A DNA stretch of 64,000 nt, from assembly GCA_030068145.1 (NCBI GenBank), contig JAPJBO010000184.1:62001-126000 (forward strand), given 5' to 3'. Below the pieces are notes generated by a model. That model had not been told where the DNA came from and ran no database searches. It saw only the letters and a program-made list of their open reading frames with translations. Below, one piece after another: positions 10,028 through 20,868 of this stretch. The translations under genes and the position numbers were made by a program. Source of the DNA: Diplonema papillatum. Taxonomy: Eukaryota > Euglenozoa > Diplonemea > Diplonemida > Diplonemidae. Each line of letters begins with the position of its first letter. The first letter of the stretch is position 1.

Positions 10028-12092
10028 TATGTGCGTTCGTGAGCATTCGCGTGTGATAGGACGTGGGCGGTGCTAGGGCTACCCTCTGCGAGTCGAGAGG
10101 CTAAGGCGAGGTCGGTGCCTGAACGGTAACATTTTTGCTCATTTGATCGCCCCAGAAGCACACACAACGTGCCATGGTCAGATGGGAACAATGCTCGAAC
10201 GTCAACAGCAGATGCTGGCAGGAACCGGTGTACCTACCCTCGCGTCCCTTTCTGTGCTGTTCTGAAAGATTCTAGCGAGCAGAAAGCGGTGGAAAAATCA
10301 CCGAACCATGACCAACGTGCTGAAACGAGCACACAACGAGAAGATCAAAAAAAATAAAAAGCACATAATCGGACAAGAGAAAAAGAAAAGCTGAAAACCG
10401 GAAAGGCGACAACTGTAGAACCCAGTGAGAAAGGAAAGAGTGACGTATCGCACTGCGAGCTCGAGACCAGATGGACCAGACACGTGCTGTCCTCGGGCCT
10501 TCATTCTTCACTCGCCGGATGTATGCTCCAGCAATCTACGCACAGTTGACTGAAGAGTCGATCAGTCTGAGCCACCCCTGCATGCGCGCAGGAGCTTGCA
10601 TTGGCGCGCAACTGCTTCGAGCTAGTGGTGGGAACTCTCAAAGGTGGTTTTCACTGTGTCCCATCTTCCTCAGTGTGCTTGAAGATTCGCACTTGTAATG
10701 CCCGCAGTTTGATCTGCACCCAGCTTTCGAACCCCTGTCGAAAAACTGAACGAAACTCAGAAACTCCGGAAAGACTTCAAGCCAACGAGCTCTGGGGGCA
10801 GCCTTCTTTCATTTCAGGTATAGTCGCAGCTCTTGCGAAAGGAGGAGTCGGTCCTGCTAGGTTTTCTCCGACTCCCGCAACGGTGAGCGGCGCAGATTCA
10901 AAAAAGTCTGGTCGATTATTCCCTGCAGGATTTTCGCACACTTCTGAGAAACCAACCCGTCGAAGTAGAACCGGCTGCGGTGTCTTTCCGGCTCTGGTGC
11001 GACGTCTGTAAGGTGCCACCGTCAACGCCGTGAGTCGGATTCGATGCGATTTCAACCCTCTTGTCCTGCTTTTTGCACTGCTTCTGCACCTTCTGCGTCG
11101 GATTAGACATTATCTAATAAGGATCAGGCGCGCGTGGGCTGCAGAAGCCGCCGGAGTCAGGGGGCCAAACGCTGCTGAAGGGGCGTGGCTGTCTCCACGG
11201 TTCCGATATAGCGTCTCGAGTCCCGCCCCTTGAGATGAGGACACCGGCACGTGTGCCGTCGAACACGTCCATCGGAAGCCCGTGCTTTTGTGTACGGTCT
11301 TGGCAGCGAAGCGTTTTGCGTGGGTGCTCCGTTCAGTTGTACAGCCCGGTATCCCACGCCTTGCCGTGCCTTGACCGCAGCAGCAACACGTTGCGAGCGG
11401 CAATGCGCGCGACGCGAATGCTCACGTTTCGTTTTGGCATTGGCCCCCAAGCGACGCCGCGTTGCCTGGACAAGCGGGAACGGGCTGATCCAAGGTATCA
11501 GCTTTTTTTATATTGCAGTTTTGAACCAAAAAAGGACCAAACCCCTGCAAACCGCCGAGAGTCGGAAAAGAAATGTGCAAACGGGGGTTTGCCTTGCCAG
11601 AAAGACAGCATATTTTTAGCGTTTTTGAAAATAAAGTGATGCTGTCTTTCTGGGCCTTCTGCGACACCAAGGCAATCCCAGCTCTTACGGAGGACAGAGC
11701 TGCATGCGACGAAGAGGCGACACAGGGTGCTGGATGGTACAGCGCCCACCCGTCGCTGCTCCGCTGGCCAAGCTGTGAAAGCCGACATGTCTCCCCGACG
11801 GCATCCGTCTGGCCGACCACGCAGCAACAGTGGTTCCTAATACGCAGGTCGAAGCTCATACCCTGGCGGATCGGTGGGAAGTAAAAGGGCTCGAATCGTC
11901 GTCTCCCCGGCACGATAGGAACGCGAAGACCGACCCTGAAGAAGGTGCCTTCGCTTCGCGGCTGGGCCGCGCCCGCTCGCTGATGTTGCGAGCCCGGCTG
12001 GGCGGCCGCTGCGCACGGTTCGGGCACCGCCCGAGGCGATGCCTTCTTCTGCTTAGTTCACCCGCCGAGTGGTTCGCCGTGATATTTTCCGT
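10028..12092. other. Spacer with one strong hairpin
   Basis: No protein or RNA gene is recognised in this 2-kb stretch. A perfect 15-bp inverted repeat (CCAGAAAGACAGCAT at 11597-11611 and its complement at 11639-11653, loop of 27) flanks an A/T-rich loop. It could be a 3'-end structure for the minus-strand SmE transcript or a decayed short inverted-repeat element. Confidence 0.4.
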
Positions 12093-12359
12093 CTACTTAC
12101 CCGTGTTCAGCACCAGGCTGACGTTGTCGCCCTTCAGCAGCACCCGATCGATGGTCTTTCGGGTCTTCTTCTTCATGTGAATCTCCTCCGCATCGTCGAG
12201 TGTCAGGTTCATGAACTCATCGAACCCAATGATAACACCCTCAATACGCAGGTCGCTGTTCTCGTGCAGCCACACCTGCACTCGCGACTTGTTCTGGAAG
12301 AACCTGAAGATCAAGTGCAGCGGCTGCGTCATCACATTTTGGAGTTTGGCCGTCGACAT
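12093..12359 (-). CDS. SNRPE: Small nuclear ribonucleoprotein SmE
   Basis: An 88-residue protein that aligns over its length with SmE (about 90 residues in animals and fungi). Sm1 motif: [19 protein letters not shown], then [20 protein letters not shown]; Sm2 motif: [12 protein letters not shown]. SmE is one of seven subunits of the Sm ring that binds the U-rich site of spliceosomal snRNAs. I chose the ATG at 12359 (MSTAKLQ); an upstream in-frame ATG at 12398 would add 13 basic residues not seen in the family. The frame ends VLNTGK. The bases just before the stop read ACACGGGTAAGTAG, a good GT donor, so an alternative or true last exon downstream is possible. A copy of the recurrent ~55-bp motif lies about 120-165 bp upstream. 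Confidence 0.95.
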   Translation of the reverse strand: MSTAKLQNVMTQPLHLIFRFFQNKSRVQVWLHENSDLRIEGVIIGFDEFMNLTLDDAEEIHMKKKTRKTIDRVLLKGDNVSLVLNTGK

Positions 12360-12477
12360 TTTCGCTGCTTTTTGCTGTGTGTTTTTCCTTTTGAGCAAGG
12401 ATGTTCCTTTCTGCCTTCGTGCCGCCCGAACCCTCCCTGCTTGTGTTGATGATGAGATGCTCGCTTTTGGTGTGAAA

Positions 12478-12523
12478 AGGTCGCTTGAGAATCCGAGGGT
12501 GTAAAGTCACCGGATGACCATCG
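12478..12523 (-). repeat. Recurrent ~55-bp motif, copy b (upstream of SmE)
   Basis: A diverged copy in the same orientation as SmE, about 120-165 bp upstream of its start codon. On the minus strand it reads GGTCATCCGGTGACTTTACA and then CGGATTCTCAAGCGACC. Position and orientation match copy g upstream of the beta-barrel gene at 46.2 kb. Confidence 0.7.
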
Positions 12524-13040
12524 CTGCATGGGTTCCCTTGTGGTATGGCGGATGGGTACTTTGGTGGGGGAAAAAGACAGGCGCTTCGTGTGTGCGTGCC
12601 GGTTGATCGTTTTCCCGCTTGTTTTTACCCTGTGCCCTTTTGCAGCATAAGGAATTCTGATAAACCCCCAAAACACGCTGCCGACGGCCGTTAGGCACGA
12701 TACGTTGAAGGGCAACCCGCAAGAATATTGGTACGAAACCCCCGCGGTTAACCCTCGGGGACGCACTGTGGCTAAATGTTGCTCTGCATGCACCCCGTAC
12801 CCATACTTGCAAAAAGTGGGGGGGGGCCGAGTTCGCTTTCCTCGCGAACGTGAACTCGGTGTCGGTAACAAGAGCCGCGGAAATGGCAAAGCACATAGGA
12901 AAAAGAGCGCGCGCTAAAAATAAGTCGTATAGTCGGCAACAGGCAACAAAGATACACGCACAAAGTACACGTACTGCCACTACAGCAAATACGATACCCA
13001 CGCTAACATACAACAGCCTACAGGAACCTTAACGACAATT

Positions 13041-13098
13041 GGTCACCCGGAGACTTTAAAACCCCGGATCCCTAAGCGAACTTGCACTCTAAAAAATG
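13041..13098 (+). repeat. Recurrent ~55-bp motif, copy c
   Basis: Reads GGTCACCCGGAGACTTTAAA, then CCCCGGATCC, AAGCGAACTTG and CACTCTAAAAAATG. No plus-strand gene follows. Beyond it the sequence shares further blocks with the region after copy d (CTTCGGCAAGTCAGGTGTG near 13273 and 21988). Confidence 0.8.
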
Positions 13099-13369
13099 CA
13101 ACGAGACACAACAGGCGCAGTTGCCCCAGTTTTCCACTGGAGGGCGAAACATGGTGATGAGCTAGGTGCCCCAGAACGCCCAGAAACCGTGGGTTCGTGG
13201 TTTTGGTCAGAACTGCCCCGAGCTGGTTCGCAGATGACGTGAAAGAAACGGGTGAAAGGACCCACGATTTTGAAGAGCACGCAGCTTCGGCAAGTCAGGT
13301 GTGCGCCGTAAGGGTACGTTCAACTTGAGTGTAAGATGAGGCTCCACAGGGAAGGGAAAGGCTGTGCAA

Positions 13370-14250
13370 AAACCGTACACCGCGAGAGAGTAGGTGAAAG
13401 AAGAAGGGAGAACTAGAGTTTTCGTTGACCGGTGTGGTTCAGAAAAAGGGAGACGTTCGAATGGTTGCGGACCCGGCATGTATCGTTGGGGTGCCTCTGG
13501 CGGCCTGAGGGCGCATGTTGGCAGCCAAAAAGGACGCTGCGAGCGCCGCTGGTGGAAGCCACCTTCAGTTGTTCTCAAGCACTTGGAGGGAGGATCTTCG
13601 TAGGGTGTTCGGGCAGAATCACCCCTCTCACTATGGTTGATGCGAGCATCAAATACATGAGATAGGCAATCTTCGTTCAGTGTTTAGGCAGTACTGCACT
13701 ACCCTGAACCCAAATCGTGGACGTGGTTTCAGGTGGCGAATTGGCAAACGGTCTTGATCAGAAAGCCCTACGCGGTCAGTTCAGTTTCCGCACACTGCCA
13801 CGCAATGCATGTGCAAAAAAAAGGAAGGGAAGGAAAAAACCGGGTCGCCCCAGCTTTCGGGGAGTAAAGAGAACGGCTTAAATGGCTGTTTTCTTCTGAA
13901 CTGAAGCTCGAGAAGCAGCAACAAAAGAAAGAGATAGAGCGAACCCGTTGCAAGGGGTTTCAGGGGGGGTGGTTCAGAAAAAGGGAGACGTTCGAATGGT
14001 TGCGGACCGGCATGTACCATTGAGGTGCCTCTGGCGGCCTGAGGGCGCATGTTGGCAGCCAAAAGGACACTGCGAGCGCCGCTGGTGGAAGCCACCTTCA
14101 GTTGTTCTCAAGCACTTGGAGGGAGGATCTTCGTAGGGTGTTCGGGCAGAATCACCCCTCTCACTATGGTTGATGCGAGCATCGAATATACATGAGATAG
14201 GCAATCTTCGTTCAGTGTTTAGGCAGTACTGACTGCCTCTCATGCAACAG
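13370..14250 (+). repeat. Spacer carrying two copies of a ~265-bp mobile sequence
   Basis: A ~265-bp block starting GTGGTTCAGAAAAAGGGAGA and ending TTTAGGCAGTACT occurs at about 13432-13692 and again at 13967-14231, nearly identical. The flanks of the first copy (CGTACACCGCGAGAG on the left, CAAATCGTGGACGTGG on the right) are contiguous at 28290-28400 inside intron 3 of the beta-barrel gene A. The block is therefore an insertion relative to that locus. No coding capacity seen. Confidence 0.7.
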
Positions 14251-15133
14251 GTAGGGAGTAGGTTCCATGCTCAGCAACCGGCGACCTCATGGTCTGACCT
14301 TTGGTCGGCTCTAGTCTGACGGCACGGCCGTCTACTCCGACTTGGGCAGGCAGGGCCTCTCCGCCCGGCTTCTGATCATTACGCATTCTAAGACGTGTGG
14401 GTTACGATCATCGTGGGCCGCTAGTCAAAGCCTTGTGTCTTTTTGGAAATGGCCAGTGCTCCCGCTAACGAAAAAGTGCGAGGAATTCCTCAAAAAAAAA
14501 GAGGCTCGAAAAAGAGGGTGAGGAATTCCTCATGAGGAATTCCTCACCTTTTTCCGATTGGTGGTATCGTGTAGCCAAAGCACTGCATCACGGTCTACTC
14601 TCTGCTGGACATGGTGGGCTGGCGGGTAGAAGTTGGGGGCTGGAGCTGAGAAAGAGAGTCGAGGCTCAGAAGCAGCCCTGAATTTCTTGACAGATTCTCT
14701 CCGAGTCGACACAAGTGCCTTGTTCCATGTGATCTCTGGTCTGCATCTACTCGTGGCAATGGTTTACCAGCACACAGTATCGAGTGGTGGTTGAATTTGA
14801 AATGGGCTGTTGCCTTCAGGAATGTGCAGTGTTTATTGTGACAACAGACTGAGAAGTGCAAACTTTCTCCACCTGTACCGTACCGTTCGCCGGGGGGCAG
14901 ACCCCCCGGACCCCCCTTGAGTGGTGCTCCCCTGGAGAAAAGCTTCTCGGTCTCAGAAAGTTGGTCGAGAAACCGAGGCAGAAACGAAGCTAATAACCTG
15001 CGCAGCACAGGGGAAAAAAAAATTGGGGGGCACGAAAAAAAAAAGTCCAAAAGGGAGGACACTGTGCAACAAGGGAGTGTGCGCATTGCAAGAGCATCCC
15101 TCCGCTGCGCGCACCGTTCTTTCTGCAGGTCAA

Positions 15134-15924
15134 TGCAGGAAACGACCTCGGGGTTGTTCTACACCCCCATTCCGGAGAACGAGCCCGACAGCGCACACGC
15201 GTCGCTGCATCCGGCTTCCCAGCACCCAGCGCCTCCGTCGCAGGAAGACACCCATCCTTTCGGCGAATCTTCGGGCCGAAGCGACGCGGCGGAGCTCACC
15301 CAGGCTAGCGGTGTCGATACCGACGAAGACAGCGGCAACGAGAACTTGGAGCTTCAGGGTACCGACGAGAAGGACACCGACGTCCCAAGACCCGGGGAGA
15401 AGGGGCACTACCTGAGCTTCAATCAGCTCCGTGAAAGGGTCCACTTCGAAGTTCCGACGGACTTCTTTCGGCCTTCGCTCAAGGGCAATGAGCACAGGTG
15501 GCGCTGTCCAACCACCAACTGCAAAAAATTGTGCCTCAACGACGCGGATGTCCACCGGCACTACCGCCTCCACCACGCCAACCTCGTGTCCACAACAGCA
15601 GCTACGAAGTCGAAACTTCCTTTGTGGCGCGCCCACGTCCGCATCGCGAAGCAGGCACCGGACACCGACAAGGGTAGGGAAGCACGGCTCTCGCTTTGGA
15701 CAAAGCCGCAGTTGTGTGGTTTGGCAAGGAAAGCGAGCGTTGAACTTCCCAACAACGTCGTCGGGACAGAAAAGGGTCTGGTGGTAAGCTGCCTTCTCGC
15801 GGCATGGGACAGAGTTGTGGGGTTGCTCCAAGAGTTGGAGGCACAACCTGACGCAAGGTTCCATGTCCCGAAGACCGACCCTGCCGACTCCCAGACTCAG
15901 GGCCAGACTCAGGACTCCGAGTGA
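15134..15924 (+). CDS. Zinc-finger protein of a LINE-type element (ORF1-like or N-terminal part)
   Basis: An open frame of about 263 residues from the ATG at 15134 (MQETTSGLFYTPIPENEP). The first half is acidic, Ser/Pro-rich and probably disordered. One C2H2-like zinc finger follows (WRCPTTNCKKLCLNDADVHR then HYRLHH). The frame continues upstream to 14917 through hAT-derived sequence, so I prefer the internal ATG. C2H2 fingers at the N-terminus are typical of some site-selective LINEs and of their ORF1 proteins. Its position just upstream of an RNase H-bearing LINE ORF suggests a shared origin, but the two frames are not continuous. Confidence 0.5.
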
Positions 15925-16245
15925 CAGGATTTCGAATGAGCGTGCGCACGTGACGTGACAGCGTTGTTTTATGAACTTCCCTACTACCCCCGGGTCTATT
16001 TTCTGCACATCTCTTCATCGAAGCTGTTCTCGAGCAAAACGTCGTTGAAAAGGTCTGCTCAGACTGCTACGTCACGCCAACCAGCGATGGTCTCATGCCA
16101 TGCAACTGACTTCCGTGAGAAGTTCTGATTGTTGACGTTGTCGCTGCTTTGGTCGGCCTATAGATAGTGTAGCCTTGTGACGTTCCCTCGAATCGTCTGT
16201 CCCATCATGGTCTGGAGTGGACGACCCATCATCCAACCCATGTCG

Positions 16246-18970
16246 TAGTGCGTTGCTAAGGGTAGTCGAAGGTCTGACAATCACACTAATGCAACAAATT
16301 CCCCCCAGCAGGCGGATTCAAACCCGGTTCGAGGCCGCGAAGAACATCGCGAGAAGGGCGAGAAGCCTGCCGATCCCGATGGACCAGAAGGAAGGCTACG
16401 TGGCTGCGTCGGCCACAGCGAAGGCGTTGTACGGCGTCTCGGTGTGGCAACCGGCGGGGACGTACATGGAAGGCCTGCGAGTTGCTACCCTGGCGGGGCT
16501 GTGGACCGGCGGCAACAGGAGGTGCGATGCCGTCGTGCTGAACACGCTGTGTCGGGGGCACAGATTGGACCCGCGTGTCGCCGCGATTCATCGGCGGGTA
16601 AACACGTTTTCACAGCAGATGGTGAAGCAGTCGCACTTGGCGCCGCTGGTTGTTGCCATCCGAGCAGCTCGACAAGCAAGGCGGGACCGCCCCCCCGGCG
16701 CTCCAGAGGCACCGGGGCGAAGCAAGGAGGGGCCAGTGTTCCTGCTCGAGCGAGCGATCGCAGACATCGGATGGACGTGGCCCAGGTTCGACACCCTGCA
16801 GGAAGGAACGGGCCGGCGGCGCGAATGGACGGTGGTGCAGAACGTCGAGCCGCTGACGAAAGAGGAGAGGCAGCGGGCGCAGACCGCTCGGCACAACTTC
16901 CAGCACGAGCTGCGGGAGGCCGGGCGGACGATGCGCTACAAGGACGTGGTCAAGACGAGGGCATCCCTCCTCGGCATCGAGGACGGCATCGACGGGGGTG
17001 CCACGCGAGACCTGCTGGAGAAGGGCGCCATCACCGGCTACCAGCAGGGCCTGGTCAGAGCTGTCATTGCCAACGCGGTACACACCGGCAAGCGATGGGA
17101 GCAAGCAACCTGCAGATTCTGCGACGCGGGTGTCCCGGAGGACGAACAACACATGTGGTGGGACTGCGTCAAGTGGAGCGACGTGCGCGGCGCGTATCCG
17201 AATGTGCTCGCTCGGCGGCCCGAGATGAAGCCGTGCATGGCTCTATGCGGCGTCATGCCCAAGGACGCGATGGGACTCGACTTCGACGAATGCAGGGAGC
17301 TGGCGGCCGGGATGCAGCTGATGTGCGTCGAGATCCTGCTCGGGAGGCAGCGGGCCGACGGCATCCTCGAGCAGGACTGCCGGCGCAAGGAGCTCAAGGT
17401 GTCGACATATCCGTGGGGGTGGGAGCCGCAACGGCCGACGGCCAGCCAGACCATCAACGTCGACGGTGCGCGGCCGGACCGCAACGCATGGAAGGACACC
17501 CACGAGATGCTCCTGGCGCTGGCAGAATGGTGCTCGACGAAGCGGTGGTCCGAAACCGGCAAGGAGGCCTCCATCTCGTATTTCGAGCTCGCTGTCGATT
17601 TTGAGCTGCACAGCGGCCTGACCCTCACGACCGTGGCGGACACGCTGCCGGGAGAGGAGACGGCGGCGTTCTTCGACGGCGGCAGTCGGGGGAACGGGAC
17701 CAACGGCGCGGTCGCGGGAGCCGGGGCGGTCTTCTACGACAAAGGCGTCAAGCAGTGGGAAGTTGAGAAGCCCATTGCCGGGAGAGCGACGAACAACGTG
17801 GCGGAATACGTCGGGTTCGTCAGCGTGTTGGCGAGGTTGCTGCGGGACCCCGTGCCGCCGACACCCCGCACCATCGTCGTCAAGGGCGACAGCGAACTGG
17901 TCATTGGTCAGATAAAGGGCACGAAGAGGTGCAACGAAACACTCCGGCGATACTACGACCAGGCGCAGAACCTGTTGGCGAAGCTGCACGACCGACGGAC
18001 GACGATCGAGCCGGTGCACATTCCTCGCGAGCTCAACAAGGATGCGGACGAACTGTCGAACCGCGCCATGGACACCGCACAGCGACAGGCGGCACAGGCC
18101 TACAGCGACTCGGCGACCGCGAAAGGGTGGGCGATGAGGACCGCGCTGAGCAGGTTGGGCAAGATTGCGCGCGTGAAAGCCGTCCACCCGGCCCTCGAGA
18201 TGCGCGTCAACCACCTCACCAGCCTCGGGGGACCCATCCTCCAGGGCCTCAACAAACGGCCGCAGATCAACAACCGGGAGGCCTTCGAAGCGGTGATGCG
18301 GGCGTTCGAAGTCGCCGCCGTACGGCACGTGCCCAAAAAGATGGCGAACAAAGGACGGGGCGACCAGGGCGGCCACTGGGAGAAGGCGGGTGTCCTGACC
18401 GGCAGCTTCCGACCCCAGGCCCATTACCCACGGGGGTGGCAACACAGCGGCGAGAAGTGGAAGGCACGGGCAAGACACGACCGGGCGACGCACCGTCGCG
18501 CACGCGGCGGCGGCAGCCGCCACCTTTGGGACGTCCTAGCGAACGCCGAGAAGAAGAAAGCCGACGCGCAACGGGCGGGGTGCAGACCGGGATCGTCAAC
18601 CAACCGCCCGACAGCGGCTGCAGCGGCAGCAACAGCGGCAGTGACATCGACAGCGGCGACGTCGCGAGGACATACGGAAGGACCCGCGGCACAGCACCAG
18701 TCCATTCCCCACGCGGGGGGAGATGGCCTCCAACCCTCCCCCGGGATGACGAAGGCCGGGGAGAGCCGGGGGCAGTGAAGTAACGAAGCCCGCGAACGGT
18801 GGGTGGTGACCCCTCCGAACAGTCTCCCTGGCCCTGGCCCACGCCTGATGCCGCAACCCCTTAACCCGGGCGGCGGCGCTTTGGTATGAGCCAGGAACCT
18901 CAAGGGGAGCAGCGCGAGAGGCATCATCCACGCTTCAAAGGCCCACACACACACTAATGCAACAAATTTA
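16246..18970 (+). mobile_element. 5'-truncated LINE carrying a zinc knuckle and RNase H domain
   Basis: One long frame (16217-18778, 853 residues) covers the segment after the reverse transcriptase of a LINE ORF2. A CCHC-like knuckle lies near residue 299 (CRFC then EDEQHMWWDC). An RNase H domain spans about 483-625, with catalytic residues visible in FFDGGSRGNG, NNVAEY, KGDSELV and NKDADELSN. A low-complexity basic tail follows. The RNase H is of the single-domain type with the FFDGGSRGN / NNVAEY signature. The polymerase domain (YADD region) is absent. The frame opens with SALLRVVEGL, which resembles the segment after the QGDPLS motif of reverse transcriptases and is repeated at 24577. A 12-bp direct repeat CAACCCATGTCG (16234-16245 and 18971-18982) flanks the whole and is a candidate target-site duplication. 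A 19-bp repeat (16282-16300 and 18950-18968) lies just inside. Confidence 0.75.
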
Positions 18971-18982
18971 CAACCCATGTCG

Positions 18983-20010
18983 GCCCATGACATCGGCCGC
19001 GTGTGGTGTCAGCGCACTTTTTTTTTTGTGTGACACTGTCAGTGTCACAGTGTCATCCGCTGCGGACCGCTCTCTCTGAGTCTGACTCAACGTGTTCTTC
19101 AGTCCTGAATCAGGATCTCCTTCGTCCTTTCCCTGAGTGGCAAGCTTCCAATGACGTGAATATTGCGAAGAAGAAGTTCATCCAAACTTGATTGTTGATG
19201 AGACTTGAATGCTTGATACGACGGTAGGCCGGGTCGCAACTGAATGACGGTGTGATGACTGTCAGACTGAATACGCCCATGTCTTGATGACGGTTACTCA
19301 CTGTAACTCAGCTACTGCCAAATGAAACTTCCGTCCCGAATCCGAGAGCCTCGATTTGGAACGGAAACGGGAGGCATTTAAGCTCAAGTTCGAGGCTCAA
19401 GGCTCAACTGGATTCCTCGATTCAGCTGGTTCGAGACTTGACGAGACTCGTCGAGAGTGCCTTCTATCGACAAAATGAACACCAGGATTCCTTGGTCGGC
19501 GGAGTCCGGGTGGGGAAACTCACGAAATAACGCTAGAAAGTGCGGTGCAAAAAGTCAAGGTGGGATTGTCATCAATGTGGTGGCGCCGACTGACAGCGAC
19601 GACTCGATGCAACGACAGGCTGGTTGGGCCCAATTTGGGGTGTTGTAGGACTACAGTACTGACGTGACGGAGTAGCAGTACGACGACAGTAGTAGGTTGT
19701 ACAGTCGCCGTGACACGCATAGTATGCGGCATACCAGTGCCACACGAATCTGGGAACAAGTTCAACGTTGACGGAATTGATTGAAGATTGGATCTCGAGA
19801 AAAATGCCAGCTGCGGGATTCGAACCGTGCACCGTCGGCCTCGAAGGCGGTGATCTTGCGACTGGGCTACTGTCCAATGGGGCAAAAAAAAAACTGGGTG
19901 CACATTTTGTGGGGTTTCAAACAAAAAAAAAAACCACCCGGGGGGGGGACCTTCGACCTTTTGGTTGACACCACCGGGGATTTTCCCCGGTAAGGTAAAA
20001 ATGTGACCTC
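18983..20010. other. Spacer inside the nest; includes a tRNA-like sequence
   Basis: No protein gene seen. A perfect-looking hairpin built on GACACTGTCAGTGTC lies near 19033-19050. Apart from the tRNA-like sequence at 19800-19876 nothing is recognised. Confidence 0.35.
19800..19876 (-). repeat. tRNA-derived SINE head or tRNA pseudogene
   Basis: On the minus strand there is an A-box-like TAGCCCAGTCGCA, then a perfect B box GGTTCGAATCC about 40 bp later, and a T5 run directly after the tRNA-like 3' end: the order expected for a pol III unit. The acceptor and T stems do not pair fully, so I do not call a functional tRNA. Confidence 0.5.
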
Positions 20011-20245
20011 CCAAAGCAGGTTTTGGATTTCCTCACCAAAAGTGAGGTTAGCGGGAGCACTGGAAATGGCCAAAAAAAAAAATTCCAGAAAAAAATTGGG
20101 CTTTTTGAATTTTAAAATTTTGGAACAAAAACTGCGGTAATTTCTGAGGAAGATGAGCAATTTTTTTTTTTTCCAAATTTTTTTTTTGGGGTCCATCGGC
20201 CCCGCGGGAGCGTTTTAAAAAGACACAAGGTTTTGACCCTGCATG

Positions 20246-20868
20246 ATATGTGGTGTCGACGCCGTCTGATTACAACGACTGGCAACTGAAAGTCAGCTAC
20301 AGCCAAGCTGTTCTCCGCTATCGGATTTCCCGACTGCTATGTGACCCTTTTCAGACGGAACTCGGCTCGGCTCCCAAGCGTGAACACAGCGTGTTTGGTT
20401 GCAGAATCAGCAACAGACTACCCTGCAGACAACGGGCGCGGAAAAAAAGTGCGCATTTTTTTGTTGTTGTTGAAAATACACTAATTTCGAGGGCTCGCTT
20501 ACCGGGACGTGGATGCTCGCATACAGTATCTGGATTCATGTAGAGACGCATTCCCAGGTTGAGGGGCATTTTATATTGAGCAGAATTCCCACGGTTGTGG
20601 GTGCTTCTTGCTCTGCAGGCCCAGGCTCATCCCGAGGCCTGTAGTGCGATGGACCTCGTTTTCCTTCCTTATGAGCTCTTTCTCTGGGTCGAAACATGGA
20701 CCCGAGGTATTCCCTTTGATCGAGTTCGGTATCGAAGATTGTTTGTAGTGGTGATAGGTAGAGTGCAGTCGGTCAGTCCAGCGGAAACCCACGGAAGAGT
20801 CACATTGATGGTGCTTCCGGATGGATTTAGCTCAAACTACGGCCGCCAGAGGCAAACAAGCGATATTA
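20246..20868. other. Spacer, nothing recognised
   Basis: No coding or RNA feature could be supported. Some A-rich and T-rich runs only. Confidence 0.4.

Larger units (their letters stand above)
14454..20062. mobile_element. hAT-like non-autonomous element, itself interrupted
   Basis: Begins CAGTGCTCCCGCTAAC and ends GTTAGCGGGAGCACTG (terminal inverted repeats of at least 16 bp), flanked by an 8-bp duplication GAAATGGC (14446-14453 and 20063-20070). 8-bp duplications and CAG-type ends fit the hAT superfamily. Its left part (to ~15049) and right part (from ~20011) match the uninterrupted copy at 42444-43090, so about 5 kb was inserted into it later. Contains palindromic GAGGAATTCCTC clusters. 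Confidence 0.85.
14421..20245. mobile_element. MITE (CATGCAGGGTC family) split by nested insertions
   Basis: The left end (14421-14453, containing GCCTTGTGTCTTTTTGGAAA) and the right end (20063-20245, ending TTTTGACCCTGCATG) are two halves of one MITE of the family seen intact at 61-64 kb. The break falls at GAAATGGC in both halves, which is the target-site duplication of the hAT-like element inserted here. The left terminus is decayed. Confidence 0.8.

Noticed and set aside
11422-12027. 201-residue minus-strand frame downstream of SmE
   Set aside because: No domain or conserved pattern; it includes the 11.6-kb hairpin loop and low-complexity sequence.
16444-17604. Overlapping 386-residue plus-strand frame within the LINE
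   Set aside because: Out-of-frame shadow of the RNase H frame with Arg/Gly/Ala-rich composition.
19800-19876. Functional tRNA gene
   Set aside because: A and B boxes are present but acceptor and T stems do not pair; a SINE head or pseudogene is more likely. The same applies to 57418-57490.
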